Shown here: piece by piece, positions 17,119 through 25,200 of the stretch
Position numbering within the stretch: position 1 is the stretch's first letter
How the letters are laid out: each line of letters opens with the position of its first letter
NCBI GenBank assembly: GCA_026390585.1
Contig: JAPLFP010000370.1
Span: forward strand, 1-41,563
Source of the DNA: Ignavibacteriales bacterium
GTDB taxonomy: Bacteria > Bacteroidota > Ignavibacteria > UBA10030
Direction of reading: 5' to 3'
DNA length: 41,563 nucleotides
Notes under the pieces: generated by a model
What the model was told of the DNA's origin: nothing
The model's database searches: none
What the model saw: only the letters and a program-made list of their open reading frames with translations
Made by a program: the position numbers and the translations under genes

Positions 17119-18156
17119 TCATCTCAGATGAGTTGCGACGTGCAGAATTTCCTTGGGGCTTGCCGATCCCGTCTGTCTGAGTTTTCGTACGGTGATCGCT
17201 GCTGCAATCATGGCCAACTTGCCAGCTTGTACTGGCGTGGCCCCTGCTGCAAGCGACGCCGCGAGTGTCGCGACAACGGTGTCTCCAGCTCCTACGGGAT
17301 CTATAACGCCGTCAACCTTCAGCGCGGGAATTTCTTGAGCTCCGTTGTCGTCGAACAGCAGAAGCCCGAGTCGGCCTCGTGTAATAAAGACAGGCTTTCG
17401 GAACTGTTTGAAGAAGTGCTCAGCATGTCTGCAAAGCTGTGTTGTACCGATGAGTTCGTTATGCCTGACGTTCCTGCCGAAAAGAGCAGCGGCCTCGACG
17501 GCATTAAGCTTGCAGATCATCGATCGGAAGTCCGGTATGCGATGTCGGGAGTCGACGAGGAAGATTTTTTCTGGGTATTTTTCAGCAAGATCGTTCAACG
17601 CCCGAATGACAGTCCGTGTGAAGATGCTTTGTGGAAGCTGCTGATTCACGATGACGGCATCTACTTTTGAGACTTCATCCCGCAGAGTGGCAATCAGCTT
17701 CTTCTCGGAATTACCGGACACCGAATTGAACCGGCCGAAATCGATTCGACTCTGTTCAACAGAGCCGCGGTACGGTTTCGCATAGCCAGGCGTCTCCCAT
17801 TCCTTGCTCTGCCCGACGAGTCCGCCGATGTGGATTTTGAGGCTGCGCATCTGCCTCATCATCTCGCGTCCATACACATCGTCGGTCGTTACCCCAAGAG
17901 CGAAGGTTCGTCGCACGCCGAGGGCCACAAGGTTCTTCCCGACATTGCCGGCACCTCCCAGACTGTAGCGCTGACGACGTATGGCGACGGTCGGCTTGCC
18001 AGTCTCGAGGGACAGTTCCTTGGCTCGAGTATCAATCTCCCAATAGGCGTCGATGCAAAAATCGCCCACAATGGCCACAGAGACGCGGGAGATTTGATTG
18101 AGGATTGCTGTTAGCGCTTGAAATTGTCTCATTGAATCATCGGTCCATTCAATCAT
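17119..18156 (-). CDS. PfkB-family sugar kinase (RfaE1/HldE-kinase-like)
   Basis: The fold marks are VAIVGDFCIDAYWEIDTRAK, the substrate-binding RYSLGGAGNVGKNLVALG and the catalytic anion hole DPVGAGDTVVATLAASLAAG, whose Asp is the base. The N-terminal half resembles the kinase domain of heptose-7-phosphate kinase (RfaE1), but no nucleotidyltransferase domain is attached and no other heptose gene is nearby. Sugar specificity is therefore not settled. I chose the ATG at 18156 (345 residues). The frame opens at a TTG (18216) overlapping the upstream stop as TTGA, but those codons fall in an 8-bp repeat array and are probably not translated. An ATG at 18132 is also possible. Two genes downstream are the sigma-like and GxGYxYP genes. 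Confidence 0.82.
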   Translation of the reverse strand: MIEWTDDSMRQFQALTAILNQISRVSVAIVGDFCIDAYWEIDTRAKELSLETGKPTVAIRRQRYSLGGAGNVGKNLVALGVRRTFALGVTTDDVYGREMMRQMRSLKIHIGGLVGQSKEWETPGYAKPYRGSVEQSRIDFGRFNSVSGNSEKKLIATLRDEVSKVDAVIVNQQLPQSIFTRTVIRALNDLAEKYPEKIFLVDSRHRIPDFRSMICKLNAVEAAALFGRNVRHNELIGTTQLCRHAEHFFKQFRKPVFITRGRLGLLLFDDNGAQEIPALKVDGVIDPVGAGDTVVATLAASLAAGATPVQAGKLAMIAAAITVRKLRQTGSASPKEILHVATHLR

Positions 18157-18181
18157 TGCTTCAGTGTGGATTCCTGTGAAC

Positions 18182-18215
18182 AATCGGGTGATCGGGTCAG
18201 CTTGCCATCGGGTCA
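18182..18215. repeat. 8-bp unit array, downstream flank of the four-helix-bundle gene
   Basis: Plus strand reads ATCGGGTG ATCGGGTC AGCTTGCC ATCGGGTC from about 18183. The same unit occurs in inverted orientation on the other side of the gene (18600-18707). Confidence 0.65.
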
Positions 18216-18575
18216 ACTTCGGTTTGCTTTAGCTGTGCGCTGTGAAGCAGCGAAAATTGCGAGCAGCTCATTGGCTTCGACCAAGAGAGTTTCGATTTCC
18301 TTTTTTCGAACAATCTCTGCATCGATCAACATCTCAATCCAGAACACGGTTTCATCTGCTTCTTCAACCACTGTGCTGATCTTTGAGATGAACTCTGCTC
18401 GAGATCGGGACCTGCCAGCGGCACGGTAGTTTGCAGCGACCGATGTTGCCGATCGAAGAAGTTGTTTTCCAATAACTCGTCCTTCTTCAGTTCTCGGCAG
18501 CAGTCGGAAAAACTTAACGACTGACACTGCAAATTGCTTTGACCGATCTCGAAGAGCCTCTGGCTTTGTAACCAT
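18213..18575 (-). CDS. Four-helix-bundle protein of the 23S rRNA intervening-sequence (S23) family
   Basis: From the ATG at 18575, with GGAGA about ten bases upstream, the product has 120 residues. It shows the family pattern: DRSKQFAVSVVKFFRLLPRT, then GKQLLRSATSVAANYRAAGRSRS, FISKISTVVEEADETVFWIEM and a C-terminal helix with LLVEANELLAIF. Members form pentameric helical bundles and are encoded either inside 23S rRNA intervening sequences or as stand-alone genes; their function is not established. The frame continues upstream to 18710, but that part only translates the 8-bp tandem array. The gene lies between the LytTR regulator and the PfkB kinase with inverted repeat arrays on both sides, which suggests a transposed cassette. 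Confidence 0.85.
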   Translation of the reverse strand: MVTKPEALRDRSKQFAVSVVKFFRLLPRTEEGRVIGKQLLRSATSVAANYRAAGRSRSRAEFISKISTVVEEADETVFWIEMLIDAEIVRKKEIETLLVEANELLAIFAASQRTAKANRS

Positions 18576-18599
18576 ATCTGTCTCTCCACCAAAATCTAG

Positions 18600-18707
18600 A
18601 TATTCCCAATGGCCCGATGAACTGATATCCCGATGGTTCGATGAGCCGATGGTTCGATGAACCGATGGCTCAATGACCCGATGTCCCGATGACTCTATCC
18701 CATGAAC
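18600..18707. repeat. Degenerate tandem array of an 8-bp unit (CGATGNNY / ATCGGGTC)
   Basis: About twelve near-contiguous units are readable on the plus strand, for example CGATGGTT CGATGAGC then CGATGGTT CGATGAAC, with drift at the ends. On the minus strand they read ATCGGGTC, ATTGAGCC, ATCGGTTC, ATCGAACC. The array ends just before the LytTR gene stop at 18716. Confidence 0.8.
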
Positions 18708-18715
18708 CAACCCGG

Positions 18716-19465
18716 CTACAAGAGTCCCTTCAACTTTTCGTACCCCGTTCTGCTCACCTGCAATTTTGTTCCGTCTTTGAGGATCGCCATTCGGCTGTCT
18801 TTGGCGTAGAGCTCGAGTCGAGCGAGCCGGTCAACATTCAGGATGTACGATCGATGGATGCGAACGAACCGTTTCGGGTCGAGGAGTGATTCGAGGTCTG
18901 CAAGTCGTTGCTTTTTCAGATGAGATGTTCCGGCTGATTTGATCGCGACATAGTCATCCTGTGCTTCAATGTAATCGATCTTGTCGGCTGGTATGACGAA
19001 GACCTTTGAGCCGTCCCTTACAAGGACCCGTTCCACCGGTTCGCCCTTTGGCCTCGCCGATTGAATAACCTCTTGCTGTGGAAAGAAGGATTCCTTGTTG
19101 AGCTTTTCCTTTGCCCGTTCGAGTGCCTCATCAAAACGCTCCCGGCTGAAAGGCTTCAGGAGGTAATCGATGGCGTGAACTTCAAACGCTTTTACCGCAT
19201 ACTGTTCATAGGCCGTGACGAAGATAACGGTGAGATCGCTCTCGATGAGCTCAAGGACTTCAAAGCCATTCAGCTTTGGCATCTGCACATCGAGGAACAC
19301 GAGGTCCGGCTTGAGCTCGGTGATTGCCTTGACTGCCTCAAAGCCGTTGGAGCATTCTGCCTCGATGACAACCTCGGGATGGTCCTCGAGGTACTCGCGG
19401 ATGATGCTTCGGGCAAGTTCTTCGTCGTCAACAATGATCGTTCGGATAGGTGCCATATCTTTCAT
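18716..19465 (-). CDS. LytTR-family response regulator
   Basis: The 249-residue regulator has a receiver domain (about residues 6-120), with the acidic DDEE pocket, phospho-acceptor Asp in VFLDVQMPKLNG and Lys in LLKPFSRERF. A LytTR DNA-binding domain follows (about 148-248: FVIPADKIDYIEAQDDYVAI, RFVRIHRSYILNVDRL). It is the natural partner of the LytS-type kinase 82 bases upstream, the two being the last genes of a four-gene operon. The ATG at 19465 and another three codons later are both possible starts, with no clear ribosome binding site for either. In the LiaFSR system of Firmicutes the regulator is NarL-type instead, so this is a different pairing around a LiaF-like protein. Confidence 0.93.
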   Translation of the reverse strand: MKDMAPIRTIIVDDEELARSIIREYLEDHPEVVIEAECSNGFEAVKAITELKPDLVFLDVQMPKLNGFEVLELIESDLTVIFVTAYEQYAVKAFEVHAIDYLLKPFSRERFDEALERAKEKLNKESFFPQQEVIQSARPKGEPVERVLVRDGSKVFVIPADKIDYIEAQDDYVAIKSAGTSHLKKQRLADLESLLDPKRFVRIHRSYILNVDRLARLELYAKDSRMAILKDGTKLQVSRTGYEKLKGLL

Positions 19466-19547
19466 AAAGATACGAAAAGCAGAGGACTATCAACAACCCT
19501 CTGCTCTGTGGATGGATCTCAATTCTGAGAAACCTGGGGTGTGTGGA

Positions 19548-20669
19548 TCAGGCCGGCAGTTTTTCCGAGATCTTCACGGGAGTGGAAGAAACGCCTCGTG
19601 AGTGGAAGTCGCGACTTGTCTGAGCGGGGATCCAGAGATTCGCGCGAAAGATGCCATTGAGTTCTTCGGTTTGCAGCTGTGCGTCATCTTTGTAGATCGC
19701 TCGAAGTCGTTTAGAAACGTTCTCTGATCCCAGGCCGCCTTTGCGGTTACGCGGTCGATCCGGGTCGACAGGGTTTTCGATCCGAATATGGAGAACGCTG
19801 CCGCGCCAAGAGGCTTCGATCGTAATCGTTCCGCCGTTGAGCATATGCGCTATGCCGTGAACGACGGCATTTTCGATTAGCGGTTGCAGAATGAGGGGAG
19901 GCATGAGACAATCTCTGCAAACATCCTCAACATTTTGCATAATTTGAAGACGCGAGCCATAGCGGATTTGCTCGATCTCGAGAAAGCTGAGAGACATCGA
20001 GATCTCTTCTTCGAGTCGGATGAATTCCTGTGCACCCAGGCGCAGACTCTTCCGGAGAAAATCTGCGAGGCGAAGTGTCATCGCCCGGACGGCCGAAGGA
20101 TCCTGTGTGGCAAGTGCGCTGATGGAATTCAGACTATTGAACAGGAAGTGTGGATTGATCTGAGCCCGGAGTGCTTTGAGTTCGGCTTCCTGGGCGAAGA
20201 TTCGAGATTGGAGTTCCCGTTGTTCGGATTCCTTCGAGGCTTCGAACGTGGCGATGAGGTAGTGAACGGCAACAGTGAGTCCATAAAGAATGTAGCCAAC
20301 GCCGATAAGCAAAGGGGCTTTCGTCAGGACTCTTGAGCGGAAGCCGCTCAGGACAAGAGCCCGCTCGAGAATCGCCACCCAGCCACTGGAGATCAGGATC
20401 CAGAGCAGGATCGTGAGCGTCGCTGCCATCATTTGCACAACGATGACCTGTGTCAGACTTGATTTCTGAAGCGGATAAACCCGGCAAACATACCAACTTG
20501 AGAGGCAGATGCCGCTATACACAAGCGTCAGCGGAACAGCGAGCGATAGCGCTTCGATCCAGGAAAAATCGTGAGGCAACGCCAGGACTGCTGCCAGCAT
20601 GATCCCAAAAATCAACCAGCAGAGCAGGTAAACGCCAAGTCGTTCCTGATATGCGAGAATGGGATGCAT
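19548..20669 (-). CDS. LytS/YpdA-type sensor histidine kinase
   Basis: The 373-residue protein has four membrane segments in the first 145 residues (LGVYLLCWLIFGIMLAAVLAL; IEALSLAVPLTLVYSGICL; VVQMMAATLTILLWILISS; LLIGVGYILYGLTVAVHYLI). A short coiled coil leads to the His_kinase domain with LRAQINPHFLFNSLNSI, where the His is the phospho-acceptor. The HATPase part shows PLIENAVVHGIAH and RKGGLGSENVSKRL. It starts three bases after the stop of the LiaF-like gene, so translation is likely coupled. There is no extracellular sensor domain, so sensing is probably within the membrane or through the LiaF-like partner. Confidence 0.93.
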   Translation of the reverse strand: MHPILAYQERLGVYLLCWLIFGIMLAAVLALPHDFSWIEALSLAVPLTLVYSGICLSSWYVCRVYPLQKSSLTQVIVVQMMAATLTILLWILISSGWVAILERALVLSGFRSRVLTKAPLLIGVGYILYGLTVAVHYLIATFEASKESEQRELQSRIFAQEAELKALRAQINPHFLFNSLNSISALATQDPSAVRAMTLRLADFLRKSLRLGAQEFIRLEEEISMSLSFLEIEQIRYGSRLQIMQNVEDVCRDCLMPPLILQPLIENAVVHGIAHMLNGGTITIEASWRGSVLHIRIENPVDPDRPRNRKGGLGSENVSKRLRAIYKDDAQLQTEELNGIFRANLWIPAQTSRDFHSRGVSSTPVKISEKLPA

Positions 20670-20672
20670 GGG

Positions 20673-21380
20673 CTAATTCTTGATCTCCACACCACCCATG
20701 ATTGCGTACCCTTTGACGATGAGCTTCTTGTTCGATTCGAGGCCCGTCGGATGTGTCTTGTCCTCAAAGCCACCGAGAAGAGGAATACCACTGAGTGTCA
20801 CCTTCCAGTCTTCCGGCACCCAAATCTCGATACCACCCATGATGGCTGTGAGATCGAGAACAGCCTCGTCTTCTTTGATGGATGCTTTTCGCAGATCGAT
20901 TTCACATCCACCCATAATTGCAGTTGCCTCTCCTCCTCGAAAATCCTGTGAGTCGTTCGATCGCTTGAAGCCGCCCATGAACGCCAGAGCATTGATGGTG
21001 GAATTCGAGTCACCCGCAACTGAACTTGCGCCGATGATAATGCGAGCATGTCTTTGCCCTCTTCCCCAGATGAGGCTGGCACCGAGGACGACAAGGATCA
21101 GCGGCCAGAGTTCCCAGATGCTGAAGTAAATGACATTCAGTCTGTCGAGAAGCCACAATCCTCCCACGAGGACCCAGAACGCTCCCCACAGTTTCTGAGG
21201 CACTGCTTCGCACTGGATGATCCTGGACAATCCGTACAAGACAATAAGGACCGGCCAGAACCGCGTGAAATTGTCGGCGTAAATGATTCCGAGGTTGTCG
21301 AGAGTGTAGATGACTCCCAGGGCTATGACGATGAGTCCCAGAACAACCTGAAAGCTCATGCGGAAATTGCTAGTTGGCAT
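20673..21380 (-). CDS. LiaF-like membrane protein with five-fold GG-motif beta domain
   Basis: The 235-residue protein has about four membrane segments in the first half (VVLGLIVIALGVIYTLDNLG; FWPVLIVLYGLSRII; LWGAFWVLVGGLWLLDRLNV; LWPLILVVLGASLIW). The soluble C-terminal half repeats a short strand motif five times: ALAFMGGF, ATAIMGGCE, LTAIMGGIE, GIPLLGGFE and YAIMGGVE, about 22-32 residues apart. This is the LiaF/DUF2154 kind of beta stack. In Firmicutes LiaF restrains the cell-envelope stress kinase LiaS; by analogy this protein may gate the LytS kinase encoded three bases downstream. AAGGAT precedes the ATG. The start overlaps the 3' end of the upstream DUF5668 gene by 11 bases. Confidence 0.88.
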   Translation of the reverse strand: MPTSNFRMSFQVVLGLIVIALGVIYTLDNLGIIYADNFTRFWPVLIVLYGLSRIIQCEAVPQKLWGAFWVLVGGLWLLDRLNVIYFSIWELWPLILVVLGASLIWGRGQRHARIIIGASSVAGDSNSTINALAFMGGFKRSNDSQDFRGGEATAIMGGCEIDLRKASIKEDEAVLDLTAIMGGIEIWVPEDWKVTLSGIPLLGGFEDKTHPTGLESNKKLIVKGYAIMGGVEIKN

Positions 21381-21747
21381 AGTGATATCCTTTTGAATGG
21401 CGGCAAGTCGACTGTGGGTCGAGGGCTCTCCAGAGTGAATTGATTCCCAGGACGATCAGGAGAATTGGCCAGGAATTGTGAAAACTGAATCCGTATAAGT
21501 GAAGTGTCGAAATTAAAAGCCAGAGTCCAATCATTATCCACCACCCGCCTCTTCGGCGCTCTGAAGGATGTTCTGCGCTCAGGAACTTGGTGACTCCAAT
21601 GGCAATGACAATGAGAGGCCAAAAGTGCGTAACGGGCCCGAGGTAGATAAAATCGAAATTATTGAGAAGGAAAAGCAATCCGACTGCTAGTAGAATTGTC
21701 CCCGCTATGAGCGAACCTCTAAGTCGGGGGGAATCAAAAGAATCCAT
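21370..21747 (-). CDS. DUF5668-type small membrane protein (LiaI/LiaF-like membrane region)
   Basis: This 125-residue protein has four hydrophobic segments and the repeated hairpin pattern LLFLLNNFDFIYLG, FWPLIVIAIGV, WWIMIGLWLLISTLHLYG and SWPILLIVLGINSLW. The N-terminal half of its downstream neighbour shows the same pattern, so it looks like that membrane module without the beta domain. AAGGAGATC just upstream of the ATG is an excellent ribosome binding site, and this is the first gene of the four-gene envelope-sensing operon. An 11-base overlap with the next gene suggests translational coupling. It probably associates with the LiaF-like protein in the membrane. Confidence 0.85.
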   Translation of the reverse strand: MDSFDSPRLRGSLIAGTILLAVGLLFLLNNFDFIYLGPVTHFWPLIVIAIGVTKFLSAEHPSERRRGGWWIMIGLWLLISTLHLYGFSFHNSWPILLIVLGINSLWRALDPQSTCRHSKGYHYAN

Positions 21748-22052
21748 GAGAGATCTCCTTTAACAGTGTGTTCAACTCAAAGATACTCTCTGGCTAACAG
21801 TTTGTTGCGCCCTTTTCGGCGGACGGAGGTCGAGCATCGGTGAATGGCGCCTGGAAATGCGTTTGAAAACCAACGTTTGTTCCGCTCTCTGAATCCCGCC
21901 ATATTGCGGGATCCTGGACAGCGGGACAAGAGCGGTACCACAAAGACTCGAAGGCACAAGGGACAAAAAGGCAGCAAAAACGAAAGTCATCATCCCGCTT
22001 GGAGTCTTAGTGACTTAGTGGCCAGCCACTTTGACCAACTCTCTAGAAGCAT
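21748..22052. other. Intergenic region holding the operon promoter zone and repeat remnants
   Basis: No gene is visible in these 305 bases. The last 25 hold the ribosome binding site of the DUF5668 gene. Around 21941-22025 is a CACAAAGACTCGAAGGCACA stretch, with TTAGTGACTTAGTGG further on: the loosely palindromic kind of repeat often left between genes. I could not fix a promoter by eye. Confidence 0.4.
21880..21910. repeat. Dispersed palindromic repeat, copy C (short)
   Basis: TTCCGCTCTCTGAATCCCGC followed by CATATTGCGGG. It shares TTCCGCT, TGAATCCCGC and the internal GCGGG/CCCGC palindrome with the copies at 10749 and 26229. Confidence 0.6.
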
Positions 22053-22553
22053 CTATTTTTGCGGGGTCATGCCCATCTTGACCCATTCTTCCCTCGAAGG
22101 TCCGTAGACGCCGGGTACTGGAAGGCCCGCCTGCCTCATCAGAACCGTCATTTGGGCGCGATGGTGTGTCTGATGTTTTACCATGGAAGAGAGTGCAAAC
22201 CCACGCTTCCATGGCTCGCCATACATGTCGATTTTCTCGTCGAGGGAAGCATCGCTCCAAGTTGTGCGGACTACTTCTGCCACCGACTTTGCGCTGATGT
22301 CGTACGCCGAAGCGATTTCAGAAGCACTCTCGGGTTGCTCTGAATCTTCGGCCGGTCCGGTAATCTGGAGTCCCATCTTCGACCCCATCTCGATCAGCGT
22401 GAGGACAAGATGCCAGGCAAGAAAACCAAGCGAGCGACCGTCCGGAGAGACCTTCTGGTGCAGAGACTCGTCGGTGAGGGCATGCAAGACTTTGAGAGTT
22501 GCGGTACTCTCGTACTTCCAGTCCAGTATGAAATCGCTGATCGTCCGGTACAT
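22053..22553 (-). CDS. DinB-family protein
   Basis: From the ATG at 22553, directly behind a textbook AGGAGGAACA, the product has 166 residues. It fits the DinB/YfiT four-helix fold. Metal-ligand histidines are in LGFLAWHLVL (about residue 48) and VKHQTHHRAQMTVLMRQAG (about 128-132), which agrees with the usual three-His metal site. The family includes thiol-dependent transferases and metalloenzymes, many of unknown substrate and often induced by stress. The frame continues 14 codons upstream, but without a ribosome binding site. No neighbouring gene suggests a pathway; a second, only distantly similar DinB-like protein is at 32110. Confidence 0.85.
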   Translation of the reverse strand: MYRTISDFILDWKYESTATLKVLHALTDESLHQKVSPDGRSLGFLAWHLVLTLIEMGSKMGLQITGPAEDSEQPESASEIASAYDISAKSVAEVVRTTWSDASLDEKIDMYGEPWKRGFALSSMVKHQTHHRAQMTVLMRQAGLPVPGVYGPSREEWVKMGMTPQK

Positions 22554-22672
22554 TGTTCCTCCTATTCTGCAATCTGCCAGAAGAATCTCAAACACGAACT
22601 CGAGTTGTTCTAAAGCAAGATTCTCTTCGAGTTTCTCTGCGGTGAGAATCTCACCGCGAAGGACGCAAAGGG

Positions 22673-22802
22673 CTAGCGCTTGATCTTGTCGAGGATCTTT
22701 TCCATTTCGTCCATGACGCGATTCATTTTCTTCATCGTCAGTTCAAGGGGTTCGGATGTCGTCATGTCCACGCCGGCCTTCTTGAGAAGATTGATCGCAT
22801 AA
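22673..22802 (-). pseudogene. pepF: Out-of-frame 3' remnant of oligoendopeptidase F
   Basis: In the frame shifted relative to the main gene, the minus strand encodes SSGSSDYAINLLKKAGVDM, then TTSEPLELTMKKMNRVMDEM and a stop at 22673. This is the standard C-terminus of M3B oligoendopeptidases. The frame begins inside the main gene, near 22822, and overlaps its last codons. About 65-80 residues that normally lie between ALNDL and SGSSDY are absent. Confidence 0.8.
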
Positions 22803-24353
22803 TCAGAACTGCCTGAGGAGAGGCAGATCGTTCAGCGCATCGCCGGTGATCGATTCCCCTTTTTCGGCCAGGTCATGAATGCGAAGCTCAAACTCCGCAA
22901 ACTGTGTTTGCCGGAAGACTGTCCCCTTTATTCCTTCGAGATAGTTGCCGAGAAGCGAGAGGCGAACGTTGTCGTCCTTGATGGACTTGAGCATGTGATC
23001 GATAAGAAGCGCTTCGTTAAACGTCGATGCGACCTCAGCGACGAAGATCGGATAGTCTGCCGTCGGATACGGCTGTGTCTTGTTCGAGAGATGGCTGTGC
23101 ATCGTGTGGCCGAGCTCGTGGGCAAGGGTACTCATGTCGTCATACTTGCCGTTGTAGTTCAGCAGCATGTATGGGTGCACGTCGTACACAGAGCCATTGG
23201 AGTAGGCGCCCGAACGTTTTCCATCCGTTGGATAAAAATCGATCCAGCGGTCAACGAACGCCTTCTTGATCACCGTCGTGTAGTCCGGCCCGAGGGGAGC
23301 CAGCGCTGCGATGATGTGGTTCTCTGATTCGTCGATCGTGTACTTGAGATCGACGTTGCTCAGGAGCGGTGCATACAAGTCGTAGTAATGAAGTTCTTTC
23401 AGCCCGAGAATTCGTTTCCTCAGGTTGAGATACCGGTGAAACGTCGACAGGTTCTTGTTGACGCCGTCGACAAGGCTATGATATACCTGCGGAGGTATAT
23501 TGTTCGCGTCGACCGCGCTCTCGAGGCTGGATGCATACTTCCGCGCCCGGGTATAGAACATATCCTTCTTCACCTCGGCATTCATCTGAGTCCCGAATGT
23601 CCTTCGATATTCATTCAGTTTCCCAAAGAACGTCGCGAAAATATTTTTTCGATCTTCCTGGTTACCTGCCGTGCGGTAAAGCGAGAACGACGCACTCGTG
23701 AGCTTCACGATTTCGCCGGTGCTCAGTTTCACTTCCGGAAAGGGGAAATCGGCGTCGGCGAAAATATCTCTGATACTGCCGGGGGCGTCGGACATCAGAC
23801 TTGCATCGGCGATGATCTTTTCTTCTCCTGCGGTTCCCGTGTGCGCCTTTCTCCGAAGGATATCATCGAGGTACTGGCGGAAGACCTGGAGTTTCTTTTC
23901 CTGCTGGAGAAACGAATTGATGGTCTTCCGATCAATGGAGAGAATCTCAGGTTCGATATATGCAGCCTTCGCCCCAAAATCCGAGCCGACCTGTCTGATT
24001 TCCTGCTGCATTGCGAGGTACTTCGAGTCTCGTGTATCCTGGTCTGCATGCATACTTGCATAGCTGCCGAGTCGCGTGAGTTCTTTAGTCAGGCCACTGG
24101 CCCTCTCGAGACAGCCGAGGAGCTGCTGTGCAGAAGTGCCCAGGGTTCCTTTGAACTGGTCCATGTTGGGAACCTCTGCTGCAACTTTCTGCTTTGCCTC
24201 TTTCCAGGCTGCGTCTGAAGGATAGATGTGCGTGAGGTCCCATGTGTACTTTTCGGGGACCTTACTCCGATCGGTAACCTGCGCGTATGACGCGTCGAGA
24301 GCGGCAAGAGAGATACCGAGGAATGATAGCGCCAGGGCTGCACGAGGATTCAT
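22803..24353 (-). CDS. pepF: Oligoendopeptidase F (M3B metallopeptidase), 3' end deleted and frameshifted
   Basis: The start at 24353 has AAAGGTGA upstream and gives 516 residues with a signal peptide (AALALSFLGISLAALDASYAQ), so the enzyme should be exported. The N-terminal part, WDLTHIYPSDAAWKEA, is typical. The zinc site LAHELGHTMHSHLS and the third ligand region EVASTFNEALL are intact. After GESITGDALNDL the frame ends in PLLRQF instead of running into the Tyr/His-rich substrate segment (family pattern IPHFYxxFYxYQYATG) and the tail found out of frame just downstream. A single deletion with a net frameshift near 22820 explains both. A longer start at 24410 would put 19 residues before the signal peptide. 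The product is likely inactive. Confidence 0.9.
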   Translation of the reverse strand: MNPRAALALSFLGISLAALDASYAQVTDRSKVPEKYTWDLTHIYPSDAAWKEAKQKVAAEVPNMDQFKGTLGTSAQQLLGCLERASGLTKELTRLGSYASMHADQDTRDSKYLAMQQEIRQVGSDFGAKAAYIEPEILSIDRKTINSFLQQEKKLQVFRQYLDDILRRKAHTGTAGEEKIIADASLMSDAPGSIRDIFADADFPFPEVKLSTGEIVKLTSASFSLYRTAGNQEDRKNIFATFFGKLNEYRRTFGTQMNAEVKKDMFYTRARKYASSLESAVDANNIPPQVYHSLVDGVNKNLSTFHRYLNLRKRILGLKELHYYDLYAPLLSNVDLKYTIDESENHIIAALAPLGPDYTTVIKKAFVDRWIDFYPTDGKRSGAYSNGSVYDVHPYMLLNYNGKYDDMSTLAHELGHTMHSHLSNKTQPYPTADYPIFVAEVASTFNEALLIDHMLKSIKDDNVRLSLLGNYLEGIKGTVFRQTQFAEFELRIHDLAEKGESITGDALNDLPLLRQF

Positions 24354-24607
24354 TGAATCACCTTTCTGGAAAGCGACAGTGTGGATGAAGCGATCCTGGA
24401 AATATGTCATGCCTATGAGGGATGAGCGATGTGACGACGTCAGGGTTTAGGAGAAACGCCACTGAATGTACGCGTTCGAGTGGGAAACGGCAAGAGTCTT
24501 GTTACGAGACGTCCGAGAAATCAAAGAGGCTGGTCACCATCAGGGCTTTCACCGCAGCCCAATTGATCGATTTTGAGTTTCGAGTGAAATGACGGAGCCC
24601 GCTCACC

Positions 24608-25150
24608 TCATGTCCGAAGCTTTCCTGTGTTTTGGTCGCGCACCAATTGTTTAATCACGATCTTGCCTCGTGCGCGAAGTGCAGGTCCGACGTAGGGAAT
24701 CATCAGCTCAATCGATGTCTGAAGCTCGTGTTTTAGGTCGGGTACCTGTTTCGTCACTCGTTGAAGGACCGTCATCGCGTGCACTTTCACCGCGATCGGA
24801 GCGTCGACTGAATTGAGATATTCAAAGCATAGCGAAACCACGGTTCCGAGGAGAGGCTTCGGAATGTCAATGCACGCGAGGCCGCGAACAACGTTTCGTT
24901 TGAGCGCATCATGAACGTCCCGCTCCTGCATTTTCTTGAGGAGGGCGGGGAGCCAGGGTGTGATCAGCTGCGGATGGAATTCATAGCAGGAGCTCAGAAT
25001 CCAAGCCGCCCGTTGCGTGACAAGGCGGTCACCATGAAGGAGCAACTCCATCAATTGGCGAAAGCGGCGTTTGTCAGGACCGATCCATTTCGCAATCCTC
25101 ACTGTCTGCCGCTTGGAGTGTTCCTTCAAGATCTCAGCTTGGAGGTCCAT
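24608..25150 (-). CDS. HEAT-like helical repeat protein, function unknown
   Basis: From the ATG at 25150 the product is 180 residues, almost entirely paired helices: AEILKEHSKRQTVRIAKWIG, FRQLMELLLHGDRLVTQRAA, LITPWLPALLKKMQERDVHD and LGTVVSLCFEYLNSVDAPIA. It ends with a Lys/Arg-rich helix, GPALRARGKIVIKQLVR. This looks like a short HEAT/ARM solenoid, probably a protein-binding scaffold. The frame is open upstream to 25297, but that stretch consists of four hairpins in a row and is unlikely to be translated. The chosen ATG has no clear ribosome binding site, so the start is uncertain. Confidence 0.68.
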   Translation of the reverse strand: MDLQAEILKEHSKRQTVRIAKWIGPDKRRFRQLMELLLHGDRLVTQRAAWILSSCYEFHPQLITPWLPALLKKMQERDVHDALKRNVVRGLACIDIPKPLLGTVVSLCFEYLNSVDAPIAVKVHAMTVLQRVTKQVPDLKHELQTSIELMIPYVGPALRARGKIVIKQLVRDQNTGKLRT

Positions 25151-25200
25151 AGACTGACACGGAAAATAGATGCGCTGTAGGGTCGCTGAACCAGTGGGCA

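Noticed and set aside
18157-18216. TTG start of the PfkB kinase overlapping the upstream stop (TTGA)
   Set aside because: The extra 20 codons lie in the 8-bp repeat flank and precede the normal N-terminus of the family. The ATG at 18156 is preferred, though coupling cannot be excluded.
18600-18707. Possible CRISPR array
   Set aside because: The unit is 8 bp, contiguous and degenerate, with no spacers and no cas genes; it is a microsatellite-like array.
23388-24218. Plus-strand frame of 276 codons opposite pepF
   Set aside because: It is the antisense of a gene with a clear zinc site and has no recognisable domain.
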